A stretch of 10,073 nucleotides of DNA, taken from contig CAKSUD010000066.1 in assembly GCA_934500865.1 (NCBI GenBank), positions 1-10,073 on the forward strand. The letters run 5' to 3'. Shown here piece by piece: positions 1-6,799 of the stretch (position 1 is the stretch's first letter; the number at the start of each line of letters is the position of its first letter). Made by a program: the position numbers and the translations under genes. The DNA is from an uncultured Clostridia bacterium. GTDB taxonomy: Bacteria; Bacillota; Clostridia; TANB77; RGIG9151. The notes beneath the pieces are model-generated. The model did no database searches, was not told the DNA's origin, and saw only the letters and a program-made list of their open reading frames with translations.

Positions 1-46
1 ATAATTGCCATAAAACTATTATCTATAACATTATAGAGGCGATTTT

Positions 47-487
47 ATGAATAATTTTTTAGATAAAATTAATCCGCATCAAAATACTCAAATTGAAAAA
101 ATAAGAAATTGTAATTTGACTATTTCACAATATGGTTTGTATCTTGATGAGCAAGATATACAGGATATAGTTTCAAGTAGAAATGAGGCACTGGAGTTAA
201 CTCATAGATTTGAGTTTGGAGATTGGGTTGTAAATAAAATTATAATGGAATTCTGCGATTCACCATATATAAAAAAGGAAGACTTTAAAGAAATAGTGTG
301 TGAATTAACTGAAATATTTTTCTTTTATAAAAACGAAACCAAGGATTTAATTTCAGATGATGAGCTAATTAGTTTTATGAAAAAGAATTTTGATGGAGTG
401 TGCAACGGTTCTGTTGACTACTTAAAAAATACTGTTTTAAGTAAAATGGCGGGTAATGTTCTAAATGGAAAAGCGATGGAGGAATAA
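47..487 (+). CDS. DUF6323-like protein of unknown function
   Basis: A 146-aa soluble protein with no signal peptide or membrane segment. I recognise it from memory as a DUF6323-type protein: the run FEFGDWVVNKIIMEFCDSPY (about residues 56-75), followed by FFFYKNET (about 91-98), a DDEL motif (about 103-106) and a C-terminal GSVDYL, matches the conserved blocks of that family. The function is unknown and I propose none. The ATG at 47 is preceded by AGAGG at 35-39, seven bases away, which supports this start. The 3' end carries the ribosome binding site of the next gene, so the two are translationally coupled. The pairing of DUF6323 with DUF6179 is one I recall from other clostridial genomes, so they probably work together. 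The window begins only 46 bases upstream, so an earlier operon member outside it cannot be excluded. Confident that it is a real gene, fairly confident of the family. Confidence 0.8.
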   Translation: MNNFLDKINPHQNTQIEKIRNCNLTISQYGLYLDEQDIQDIVSSRNEALELTHRFEFGDWVVNKIIMEFCDSPYIKKEDFKEIVCELTEIFFFYKNETKDLISDDELISFMKKNFDGVCNGSVDYLKNTVLSKMAGNVLNGKAMEE

Positions 488-488
488 T

Positions 489-1436
489 ATGAAGGAGATT
501 GACAGAATTCATTTAATAAAGCGAGAGGAACTAAGTGAAACAGACTACGTTACATCACTTATGAATACTGCACACGAACGTGGAATAATTAGTAATAGTG
601 AACTTAAAGACATTGGTCAAAAGATATTGGAATTGCTAATTCATAGGATAAAAATATATACAGGAGTTGAAAACAGCTCGGTATCGTCAGATATTGCTGA
701 AAATATAATGCACTCTAATTTGTATACTGTTGGAATATATCTTAAGAGATTTTCACCTGATGACGGCATTAATGAAATGATAAATAAAAATTTTATAGAT
801 ATGTATGTAGATGGTAAGAAACTTATATACAGAAAAATTAAAGTGGCAAAAAGCTTATATTATAAAGTTATAAAAACTAAGCTTTTTACTGAAAACGAAA
901 CATATAATTCTACGCTAGTTGGTGGAATTAGTGGTTTCTTTAAGATATATGACCCTGAATTTGAAGCGTATAATATTAAAATAACAGCGGATTATCCTTT
1001 GTATAATAATATAATCGGGAAATATGACGGAATAGAATTTATTGAAAAGTATTTACAGTCGATATCCTATGAAAACGAACTATGTAATACATTTTTGCCA
1101 GAAGATATAGAATCACTTTTGACTCGGTATTCCACTGAATATAGGAACTTGGTTATAAATGTTTTTCAGCTTGTTTTAATTGAGTGTGTTGGATGCGTAA
1201 TTGGGGAAGAAGAATGTATTAAGCTAAAAGTTAGTAGTGATACCATACAAATGATTTATGATAAACTTTTAGATAAATCACGGAAAGAGTTACGAGATAT
1301 ATTACTTATAATATTGAAAAGATTATTTGGTAGTAAAGATAAAATAATGAGTTACATAGAGGATGGAATAAGTGAAATTGAAAGTACTATATATAATGGA
1401 GTAAGACTAAAAACATTAGATAAAATTTTTGTTTGA
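489..1436 (+). CDS. DUF6179-like protein of unknown function
   Basis: A 315-aa soluble protein recognised from memory as DUF6179-like: NSSVSSDIAENIMHSNLYT (about residues 62-80) resembles the family's N-terminal block, and the later stretch with ADYPLY, GKYDGIEFIEKYL and YENELC (about 170-205) matches its conserved centre. The protein is acidic to neutral and shows no catalytic signature or cofactor motif that I can identify. I chose the ATG at 489 because GGAGG at 478-482 sits six bases upstream. An in-frame ATG at 465 would add eight residues, but it has no ribosome binding site and would start deeper inside the preceding gene. The start lies one base after the TAA of the DUF6323-like gene. 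An intrinsic terminator follows, so this pair appears to be transcribed separately from the rex-adhE-hydrogenase cluster. Function unknown. Confidence 0.78.
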   Translation: MKEIDRIHLIKREELSETDYVTSLMNTAHERGIISNSELKDIGQKILELLIHRIKIYTGVENSSVSSDIAENIMHSNLYTVGIYLKRFSPDDGINEMINKNFIDMYVDGKKLIYRKIKVAKSLYYKVIKTKLFTENETYNSTLVGGISGFFKIYDPEFEAYNIKITADYPLYNNIIGKYDGIEFIEKYLQSISYENELCNTFLPEDIESLLTRYSTEYRNLVINVFQLVLIECVGCVIGEEECIKLKVSSDTIQMIYDKLLDKSRKELRDILLIILKRLFGSKDKIMSYIEDGISEIESTIYNGVRLKTLDKIFV

Positions 1437-1459
1437 CAATAATAGAAAAGTAGCTTTTT

Positions 1460-1507
1460 AGAGAGACTTATAGGTTATCGAGTAAATTTTAGCCTATGTC
1501 TCTTTTT
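1460..1507 (+). terminator. Intrinsic terminator after the DUF6179-like gene
   Basis: The stem AGAGAC (1462-1467) pairs with GTCTCT (1498-1503). After a two-base bulge, ATAGG (1470-1474) pairs with CCTAT (1493-1497), leaving a loop of about 18 bases. The 3' arm runs into a T5 tract (1503-1507). It starts 23 bases after the stop codon and ends three bases before the -35 element of the rex promoter, so it insulates the two transcription units. Confidence 0.8.
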
Positions 1508-1510
1508 CTG

Positions 1511-1539
1511 TTGACTTTTTGTGTCGGAAATTATAGAAT
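1511..1539 (+). promoter_or_regulatory. Predicted sigma-A promoter of the rex-adhE-hydrogenase cluster
   Basis: The -35 element TTGACT (1511-1516) is separated by exactly 17 bases from the -10 element TAGAAT (1534-1539). Each matches five of six consensus positions. The predicted start of transcription is near 1546, leaving a leader of about 33 bases before the rex ATG. It lies immediately downstream of an intrinsic terminator, as expected for the promoter of a new operon. No other promoter of this quality was noticed in the short gaps between the following genes. Confidence 0.7.
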
Positions 1540-1566
1540 TATATCGATAATGAAATATCGATATAA
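1539..1566. promoter_or_regulatory. Perfect inverted repeat at the rex start site, likely operator
   Basis: TTATATCGATA (1539-1549) and its exact reverse complement TATCGATATAA (1556-1566) are separated by six bases (ATGAAA). The repeat begins at the last base of the -10 element, spans the predicted start site near 1546 and ends at the rex ribosome binding site (AAGGAGG, 1565-1571). Because the left arm lies largely upstream of the predicted RNA start, a DNA operator is more likely than an RNA hairpin. Known clostridial Rex sites follow TTGTTAA-N4-TTAACAA. Centred the same way, this site matches about nine of those 14 positions, so Rex autoregulation is possible but not shown by the sequence. 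Confidence 0.6.
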
Positions 1567-1578
1567 GGAGGCGAGAAA

Positions 1579-2238
1579 ATGGGCTGTGAGACCTATAAAT
1601 CTGTGCCTACTGCGACGCTTACAAGGTTGCCGATTTATTATAGATATCTAATTAACCTTCAAAAGCAAGGAGAAAAGAATATATCGTCGGCTAAGATTTC
1701 GTCAGATATGAATTTAAGTGCCGTTCAGGTAAGAAAAGATCTTGCTTGTGTGAGTAGCATTGCCGGTAAACCCAAAACTGGCTTTGATGTCGATGAGTTA
1801 ATTAAAGATATTGCTTTGTTTTTAGGGTATGACAATACCACAGACGCAATAATAGTTGGAGTAGGGCAACTTGGCAGAACCTTATTATCCTATGCAGGAT
1901 TTGAGAATTATGGCTTAAACATTGTCGCCGGATTTGATGTAGATGAAAGAATTATTAATAGTAGGATAAATGGAAAACTTATTATGCCCATGGAAAAGCT
2001 GAAGAATTTTGTTAGACGCGTTAATGTTCATATCGGTATAATTACTGTTCCGTATCAAGACGCTCAAAAAGTTTGTGATGAGCTGGTTGATGCCGGAATA
2101 AAGGCAATCTGGAATTTTGCACCTACACATATTTATGTGCCGGAGGGGGTAGTGCTAAAGGATGAGGATATGGCCTCATCACTGGCTATATTATCTAGTC
2201 AATTAAAAGATTTATATAAAGGAGAGAGAATATTATGA
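1579..2238 (+). CDS. rex: Redox-sensing transcriptional repressor Rex
   Basis: A 219-aa Rex-family repressor, the usual length. It binds DNA as a dimer when NADH/NAD+ is low and releases it when NADH rises, controlling fermentation genes in Gram-positive bacteria. The N-terminal winged helix covers about residues 10-80, with the family motif LSAVQVRKDLA (47-57) in the recognition helix region and GKPKTGFDV (63-71) in the wing. A Rossmann domain follows, with GVGQLG (94-99) as the dinucleotide-binding loop, an acidic residue after the second strand (AGFDVD, around D120) that suits NADH, and the Rex-typical WNFAP (178-182). The ATG at 1579 has AAGGAGG seven bases upstream. The stop overlaps the adhE start by four bases (ATGA), so rex and its classic target adhE are translationally coupled. 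This is the first gene of the cluster and may be autoregulated through the inverted repeat upstream. Confidence 0.96.
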   Translation: MGCETYKSVPTATLTRLPIYYRYLINLQKQGEKNISSAKISSDMNLSAVQVRKDLACVSSIAGKPKTGFDVDELIKDIALFLGYDNTTDAIIVGVGQLGRTLLSYAGFENYGLNIVAGFDVDERIINSRINGKLIMPMEKLKNFVRRVNVHIGIITVPYQDAQKVCDELVDAGIKAIWNFAPTHIYVPEGVVLKDEDMASSLAILSSQLKDLYKGERIL

Positions 2239-4814
2239 GAGATGTTAATGAAATGGTAAATGAATTAGCAGTCAAGGCTGAGAAAGCTCTTAGAGAGTAT
2301 ATGCTCCTTGACCAGGAACAAGTCGACAAGATAGTTAATGCAATGGCATTAGCAGGACTTGACCATCATATGGAACTAGCCAGAATGGCTGTCGAAGAGA
2401 CCAATAGAGGTGTGTATGAAGATAAGGTTATTAAAAATATTTTCGCTACTGAATATATATGGCATTCAATAAAAGATGAAAAGACAGCAGGAATTATAGA
2501 AGAAAATGAACTTGAAGGATATGTTGAAGTTGCCGAGCCAATAGGAATTGTTGCCGGAGTTACACCGGTTACAAACCCAACTTCTACAACAATGTTTAAA
2601 TCATTAATTTGTGCAAAGGCTAGAAACCCTATTATATTTGGATTTCATCCATCCGCTCAACAATGTTCAAAAAGAGCTGCTGAAATCTTAAGAGAAGCTG
2701 CTGTTAAGGCGGGAGCTCCTGAAGATTGTATTCAATGGATAGAAGAACCATCTATTGAAGCTACTACTGCTCTTATGAATCATCCAAGTGTTTCTCTTAT
2801 TTTGGCAACAGGTGGTGCCGGAATGGTTAAATCTGCGTATAGCTGCGGAAAACCTGCTTTAGGTGTTGGACCTGGTAACGCGCCTTGCTATATTGAAACT
2901 ACTGCAAAGCTAAAAAGAGCTTGTACAGACTTAATGCTTTCTAAAACTTTTGATAATGGTATGATTTGTGCGTCCGAACAGGCTGTCGTTGTTGATAGAG
3001 TTGTTCGTGCAGCATTTGAAGATTATATGAAAGAAAATGATTGTTATTTCTTAAATGACAATGAAATTAAACAACTTACAGAATTTATGATGCCTGAAGG
3101 TAAGCTTAATTCTAAAGTTGTTGGTATGCCGGCTAGCGTTATTGCAGAAATGGCAGGAATAAATGTAGATAGTAAAACTAAGATTTTAATAGCTAAGCTT
3201 GACGGGGTTGGACCTGAATATCCGCTTTCAAGAGAAAAATTATCTCCTGTTTTAGCCTACTATGTAGTAGACGGATATGAAGAGGGCTTTGATGTTTGTA
3301 AGAAAATCTTAGATTTTGGTGGACTTGGACATTCTGCTATTATTCATAGTACTAATGAAGAAGTCATTAAAAAATTCGGTGAAGCAATGAAGGTAGGAAG
3401 AATAATTGTTAACTCACCTTCTTCACAAGGTGCAATTGGTGACATTTATAATACAAACACACCATCATTGACCTTAGGATGCGGTTCTTATGGACATAAC
3501 AGTACAACATCTAATGTATCTACTGTAAATCTTATAAATAAAAAGAAAATAGCAGAAAGAAGGGTTAATATGCAATGGTTTAAAATTCCACCGAAGATTT
3601 ATTTTGAAAAAGATTCAATTCAATATTTAGAGAATATGGAAGGTATTTCTAGAGCATTTATTGTTACCGACCCAATGATGGTAAAACTCGGATATGTTGA
3701 TAAGGCATTATATTATTTAAGAAAAAGAGAGCAATATTGCCACTCAAAGATTTACTCAGATGTTGAGCCTGATCCAGATGTAGATACAATTATGCGTGGT
3801 GTGGCAGAAATGCGTGACTTTAAACCGGATGTTATTATTGCTATTGGTGGTGGTTCTGCAATTGATGCTGCTAAGGGTATGTGGCTATTCTATGAGCATC
3901 CTGATGCTACTTTCGATGGACTTAAACAGAAGTTTATGGATATAAGAAAAAGAGTTGTTAAATTCCCTAACCTAGGACAATTAGCAAAATTCGTTGCTGT
4001 GCCTACAACAAGTGGTACAGGTAGTGAAGTTACTGCGTTTGCAGTTATTACAGATAGAAAGAATGGAAATATTAAATATCCTTTGGCAGATTATGCATTA
4101 AAGCCAGATGTCGCAATTATTGACCCACAATTCGTAATGAGTCTTCCTAAGTCTGCAACAGCAGATACCGGTATGGACGTTTTAACACACGCACTAGAAG
4201 CATATGTTTCTAATATGGCTAGTGACTATACTGATGGTCTTGCACTTCAAGCGATGGACTTGGTATTTGACTATTTGAAACGTGCTTATGACCATGGCGA
4301 AGAAGATGAGAAAGCAAGAGAGAAAATGCATAATGCAAGTTGTATTGCCGGAATGGCATTTACTAATGCTTTCTTGGGATTAAACCATAGTATGGCTCAT
4401 AAATTAGGAGGGGAGTACCACATTCCTCACGGTAGAGCGAATGCAGTATTACTTCCGTATGTTATTAAATATAACGCAACAAAACCTACAAAATTTGCTA
4501 CATTCCCTAAATACGAATACTTTGTCGCAGACGAGAAGTATGCAAAAGCCGCAAGATTTGTTGGTCTTGCCGGAAATACAACAGAAGAAAGTGTAGATAA
4601 CTTAATTAAGGCTATAAGACAATTAATGAGAGATTTAAATATGCCGATGTCTATTCGCGAATGTGGTGTAGATGAAGATGTATTTATGTCAGGATTAAGA
4701 AAATTAGCTGAAAATGCTCATGATGACCAATGTACAGGTGCAAATCCAAGATATCCTCTTGTTGAAGAAATTATGGAGCTTTATAAACAAGCTTATTACG
4801 GAGAGGAAAATTAG
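2235..4814 (+). CDS. adhE: Bifunctional acetaldehyde-CoA/alcohol dehydrogenase AdhE
   Basis: An 859-aa cytoplasmic fusion enzyme of normal family length that reduces acetyl-CoA to acetaldehyde and then to ethanol, consuming two NADH. The N-terminal aldehyde dehydrogenase domain (about 1-440) has the catalytic cysteine C245 in MICASEQ, PVTNPTST (111-118) and the glycine-rich GVGPGNAP (210-217). The C-terminal iron-dependent alcohol dehydrogenase domain (about 447-859) has GGGSAID (538-544) for nucleotide binding and the expected iron ligands D648, H652, H718 and H732 (in GMDVLTHA, GLNHS and HIPHG). The linker around RRVNMQWFKIPPKIYFE is typical. No key residue is missing. Members normally assemble into spirosome filaments. 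GGAG near 2221 precedes the ATG, which overlaps the rex stop. The ferredoxin-like gene follows 16 bases later, tying ethanol formation to the hydrogenase genes. Whether the enzyme prefers NADH or NADPH cannot be read from the sequence. Confidence 0.97.
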   Translation: MRDVNEMVNELAVKAEKALREYMLLDQEQVDKIVNAMALAGLDHHMELARMAVEETNRGVYEDKVIKNIFATEYIWHSIKDEKTAGIIEENELEGYVEVAEPIGIVAGVTPVTNPTSTTMFKSLICAKARNPIIFGFHPSAQQCSKRAAEILREAAVKAGAPEDCIQWIEEPSIEATTALMNHPSVSLILATGGAGMVKSAYSCGKPALGVGPGNAPCYIETTAKLKRACTDLMLSKTFDNGMICASEQAVVVDRVVRAAFEDYMKENDCYFLNDNEIKQLTEFMMPEGKLNSKVVGMPASVIAEMAGINVDSKTKILIAKLDGVGPEYPLSREKLSPVLAYYVVDGYEEGFDVCKKILDFGGLGHSAIIHSTNEEVIKKFGEAMKVGRIIVNSPSSQGAIGDIYNTNTPSLTLGCGSYGHNSTTSNVSTVNLINKKKIAERRVNMQWFKIPPKIYFEKDSIQYLENMEGISRAFIVTDPMMVKLGYVDKALYYLRKREQYCHSKIYSDVEPDPDVDTIMRGVAEMRDFKPDVIIAIGGGSAIDAAKGMWLFYEHPDATFDGLKQKFMDIRKRVVKFPNLGQLAKFVAVPTTSGTGSEVTAFAVITDRKNGNIKYPLADYALKPDVAIIDPQFVMSLPKSATADTGMDVLTHALEAYVSNMASDYTDGLALQAMDLVFDYLKRAYDHGEEDEKAREKMHNASCIAGMAFTNAFLGLNHSMAHKLGGEYHIPHGRANAVLLPYVIKYNATKPTKFATFPKYEYFVADEKYAKAARFVGLAGNTTEESVDNLIKAIRQLMRDLNMPMSIRECGVDEDVFMSGLRKLAENAHDDQCTGANPRYPLVEEIMELYKQAYYGEEN

Positions 4815-4830
4815 AAGGGAGAGTATAGTT

Positions 4831-5079
4831 ATGGTATTAAAAGTTTGCGTGGGAAGTTCATGTCACTTAAAAGGTTCTTATGATGTTATTGAGAAATTCA
4901 AAGAACTACTAAAAAAATATGAAGTAGAAGATGTAATAGAGTTACAAGCAAGTTTTTGTCTTGGACATTGCTCAGAGGGCGTTACTGTTAAGGCCGACGA
5001 GAGATTTATATTAAACGTTAATGCTGACAATGCGGAGGAAATTTTTATAAATGAAATTTTACCGTCAGTAAACGGTTAG
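4831..5079 (+). CDS. Thioredoxin-like [2Fe-2S] ferredoxin (NuoE C-terminal type)
   Basis: An 82-aa protein corresponding to the C-terminal thioredoxin-fold half of NuoE/HydC-type subunits. Four cysteines, C6 and C11 (CVGSSC) and C43 and C47 (CLGHC), have the C-x4-C...C-x3-C pattern of this [2Fe-2S] family, and the LQASFCLGHC block is characteristic. It lacks the N-terminal helical bundle of full NuoE subunits, so it is a stand-alone electron carrier or a small subunit. I chose the ATG at 4831 because AAGGGAGAG (4815-4823) lies just upstream and the protein then starts directly with the fold (MVLKVCVGSSC). A longer in-frame reading from 4714 would run inside adhE and add an unrelated tail. It lies between adhE and the sensory hydrogenase, 13 bases from the latter, and probably exchanges electrons with one or both hydrogenases. 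It resembles the small gene that opens hfs-type clusters, as I remember them; the partner is inferred. Confidence 0.9.
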   Translation: MVLKVCVGSSCHLKGSYDVIEKFKELLKKYEVEDVIELQASFCLGHCSEGVTVKADERFILNVNADNAEEIFINEILPSVNG

Positions 5080-5092
5080 GAGTGAGAGCTTT

Positions 5093-6799
5093 ATGGAGGA
5101 ATATTTAGAATTTAAGAATGCAAAATGTAAAGACTGTTATAAATGTCTAAGAGAATGCCCCGTAAAAGCTATAAAAGTTGTGGATCACCAAGCTAAAATT
5201 ATAAAAGAAAGATGTATTTTGTGTGGCAAATGTACTAAAGTTTGCCCACAAAATGCAAAACGAGTACACAGTTCTAAAGACGAAGTACTAGAGTTAATAA
5301 GGAATAATAAAAAAGTTGTGGCAAGTATTGCACCTTCATTTGTTTCGAGTTTTAAAGTAAAGGATTTTTCTATAATGAAAATTGCATTGTGTAAACTTGG
5401 CTTTTTCGATGCAGAAGAAACTTCAATCGGAGCGAATGTTGTAGTTCAAGAATACGAAAAGCTTTTAAAAAGCGGAAAGTATAAGAACTTTATTACGTCT
5501 GCTTGCCCGGCTATAAATAGGATGATACAAATTTATTATCCTAAAGTACTACCTTATTTAGCTCCTGTTGATACTCCGGCTGTTGTACACGCCAAAATGA
5601 TTAAAGAAGCGGATAGTGAAGCAAAAGTTGTTTTCATAGGACCTTGCATAGCAAAAAAGATGGAAGGTAAAGAGAGCAAAGTTATAGATGGGGTATTGAC
5701 TTTTGAAGAACTTTTAGAGTTATTTAATGAAAATAACATTGATTTATCAATGATTTCAGACGTGTCTGTTGCTGATGATAAGAAGGTTACAAACAGAGCA
5801 AAGTATTTTCCTATTAGCAGAGGAATTATAAAGTCTTTTGCTAAACTACCTGAGGGATATGAGTATATAGCTATTGACGGAGTTGAACGTTGCTTTGAAG
5901 TATTAAATAGCATTGACGAGCTTTCAGGTATCTTCTTAGAGATTAATAGCTGTGCGGGAGCTTGCATAAACGGACCTTGTAGCTTGACAAAGGAAAAGGA
6001 ATGTATAAACTCAAATGCTACAGTAAGGAACTATGCAAAGAAAGAATTAGAAAACAGTACCGGAAATGAAAAGGTGCAATATGACTTAGATTTTACTAAA
6101 GAATACGACAGATTAAGAGCTGGGGATATCCCGGGAACAGATAAGCAAATCGAGGCTATACTAGCTAAGACCGGAAAACTAAAACCGGAAGATGAGCTAA
6201 ACTGTGGAGTGTGCGGTTATTCTACTTGCCGTGCAAAAGCTTGGGCGGTACTAAATGGATATGCAGATATTGATATGTGTCTCCCATATATGAGAAAGAA
6301 AGCAGAATCTATGTCATATGAAATTATTCAAAATAGTCCAAACGGAATCATAGTTGTAGATAGCGAATTAAAAATTGTAGATATAAATGCAAAAGCAATG
6401 GAACTTGGCGGTATGGTAGGCTATGACGTTAAAGGTAAATATGTTGTTGATTACTTTGAACCGACTGACTTTGTATTTGCACTAAATGATGAAAAGAATG
6501 TTATAAGAAAGAAAATGTATATCCCAAAAACAAAATCTTATGTTGAGCTTTCTATTACTTATATGAAAGAGCATAAGACTATGTTTGCAATTATGAAGGA
6601 TATTACAAGTGGTGTAAATTATAACGAGAAACTAAATAGTGTTAAGCAAGAAACTTTTAAAACCACAGATGAAGTTATAAACAAACAAATGAGAGTAGTT
6701 CAAGAAATTGCATCGTTACTTGGTGAAACTACGGCAGAGTCAAAAGTGGCATTGCTTAAGTTAAAGAAGACCTTGCAAGAGGAGGAGGAAGAAGAATGA
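5093..6799 (+). CDS. Sensory-type [FeFe]-hydrogenase with Fe-S and PAS domains
   Basis: A 568-aa soluble protein. Two ferredoxin-type [4Fe-4S] motifs lie at C12/C15/C18/C22 and C41/C44/C47/C51. The H-cluster domain (about 70-310) has all four cluster ligands: C138 in TSACP (135-139), C185 in GPCIAKK (183-189), and C287 and C291 in SCAGACINGPC. The cysteine normally preceding the first ligand, used for proton transfer in catalytic enzymes, is alanine (A137), and the usual methionine before C287 is absent. Both features fit low-activity sensory hydrogenases (group C/D types). A further [4Fe-4S] domain (C371-x2-C-x4-C-x16-C396, with CGVCGYSTC) and a PAS domain (about 405-505) follow, then a helical tail ending in six glutamates. 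It probably senses H2 or redox state and signals through the adjoining phosphatase, with which it shares an ATGA overlap. It resembles HfsB of Thermoanaerobacterium, as I recall. It would need HydE/F/G for maturation, not present here. AGGAG (5078-5082) supports the start. Confidence 0.9.
   Translation: MEEYLEFKNAKCKDCYKCLRECPVKAIKVVDHQAKIIKERCILCGKCTKVCPQNAKRVHSSKDEVLELIRNNKKVVASIAPSFVSSFKVKDFSIMKIALCKLGFFDAEETSIGANVVVQEYEKLLKSGKYKNFITSACPAINRMIQIYYPKVLPYLAPVDTPAVVHAKMIKEADSEAKVVFIGPCIAKKMEGKESKVIDGVLTFEELLELFNENNIDLSMISDVSVADDKKVTNRAKYFPISRGIIKSFAKLPEGYEYIAIDGVERCFEVLNSIDELSGIFLEINSCAGACINGPCSLTKEKECINSNATVRNYAKKELENSTGNEKVQYDLDFTKEYDRLRAGDIPGTDKQIEAILAKTGKLKPEDELNCGVCGYSTCRAKAWAVLNGYADIDMCLPYMRKKAESMSYEIIQNSPNGIIVVDSELKIVDINAKAMELGGMVGYDVKGKYVVDYFEPTDFVFALNDEKNVIRKKMYIPKTKSYVELSITYMKEHKTMFAIMKDITSGVNYNEKLNSVKQETFKTTDEVINKQMRVVQEIASLLGETTAESKVALLKLKKTLQEEEEEE
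6778..6795 (+). promoter_or_regulatory. Glutamate-tail codons doubling as ribosome binding site
   Basis: The last codons of the sensory hydrogenase are three GAG followed by three GAA (6779-6796). They encode a six-glutamate tail and at the same time place AGGAGG 7-11 bases before the ATG at 6796 of the phosphatase gene. The two reading frames overlap by ATGA, so ribosomes ending the hydrogenase can restart on the phosphatase, which would favour matched amounts of the two proteins. Confidence 0.7.

Noticed and set aside
1..46. Promoter for the DUF6323-like gene
   Set aside because: TTGCCA at 5-10 has no convincing -10 element at proper spacing before the ribosome binding site; the true promoter may lie outside the window.
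465..488. Upstream ATG for the DUF6179-like gene
   Set aside because: There is no ribosome binding site before 465, while GGAGG at 478-482 fits the ATG at 489.
3406..3413. TTGTTAAC inside adhE as a Rex half-site
   Set aside because: It lacks the second half at the right spacing and lies deep in a coding region, so it is most likely chance.
4714..4830. Longer N-terminus for the [2Fe-2S] ferredoxin gene beginning at an ATG inside adhE
   Set aside because: It would overlap adhE in another frame by 101 bases, has no ribosome binding site and adds residues foreign to the family; the ATG at 4831 with AAGGGAGAG upstream fits far better.
5554..5967. Antisense open reading frame of 137 codons within the sensory hydrogenase gene
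   Set aside because: It is opposite a gene with clear family motifs and shows composition typical of a shadow frame, with no ribosome binding site or promoter seen. The same applies to the antisense frames at 1915-2130, 6756-7067, 6983-7213, 8585-8859, 9274-9456 and 9613-9888.
4831..6799. Electron-bifurcating HydABC-type hydrogenase
   Set aside because: The small ferredoxin lacks the NuoE N-terminal part, no NuoF-like flavoprotein subunit is present, and the large protein has a PAS domain and TSACP rather than catalytic group A features.
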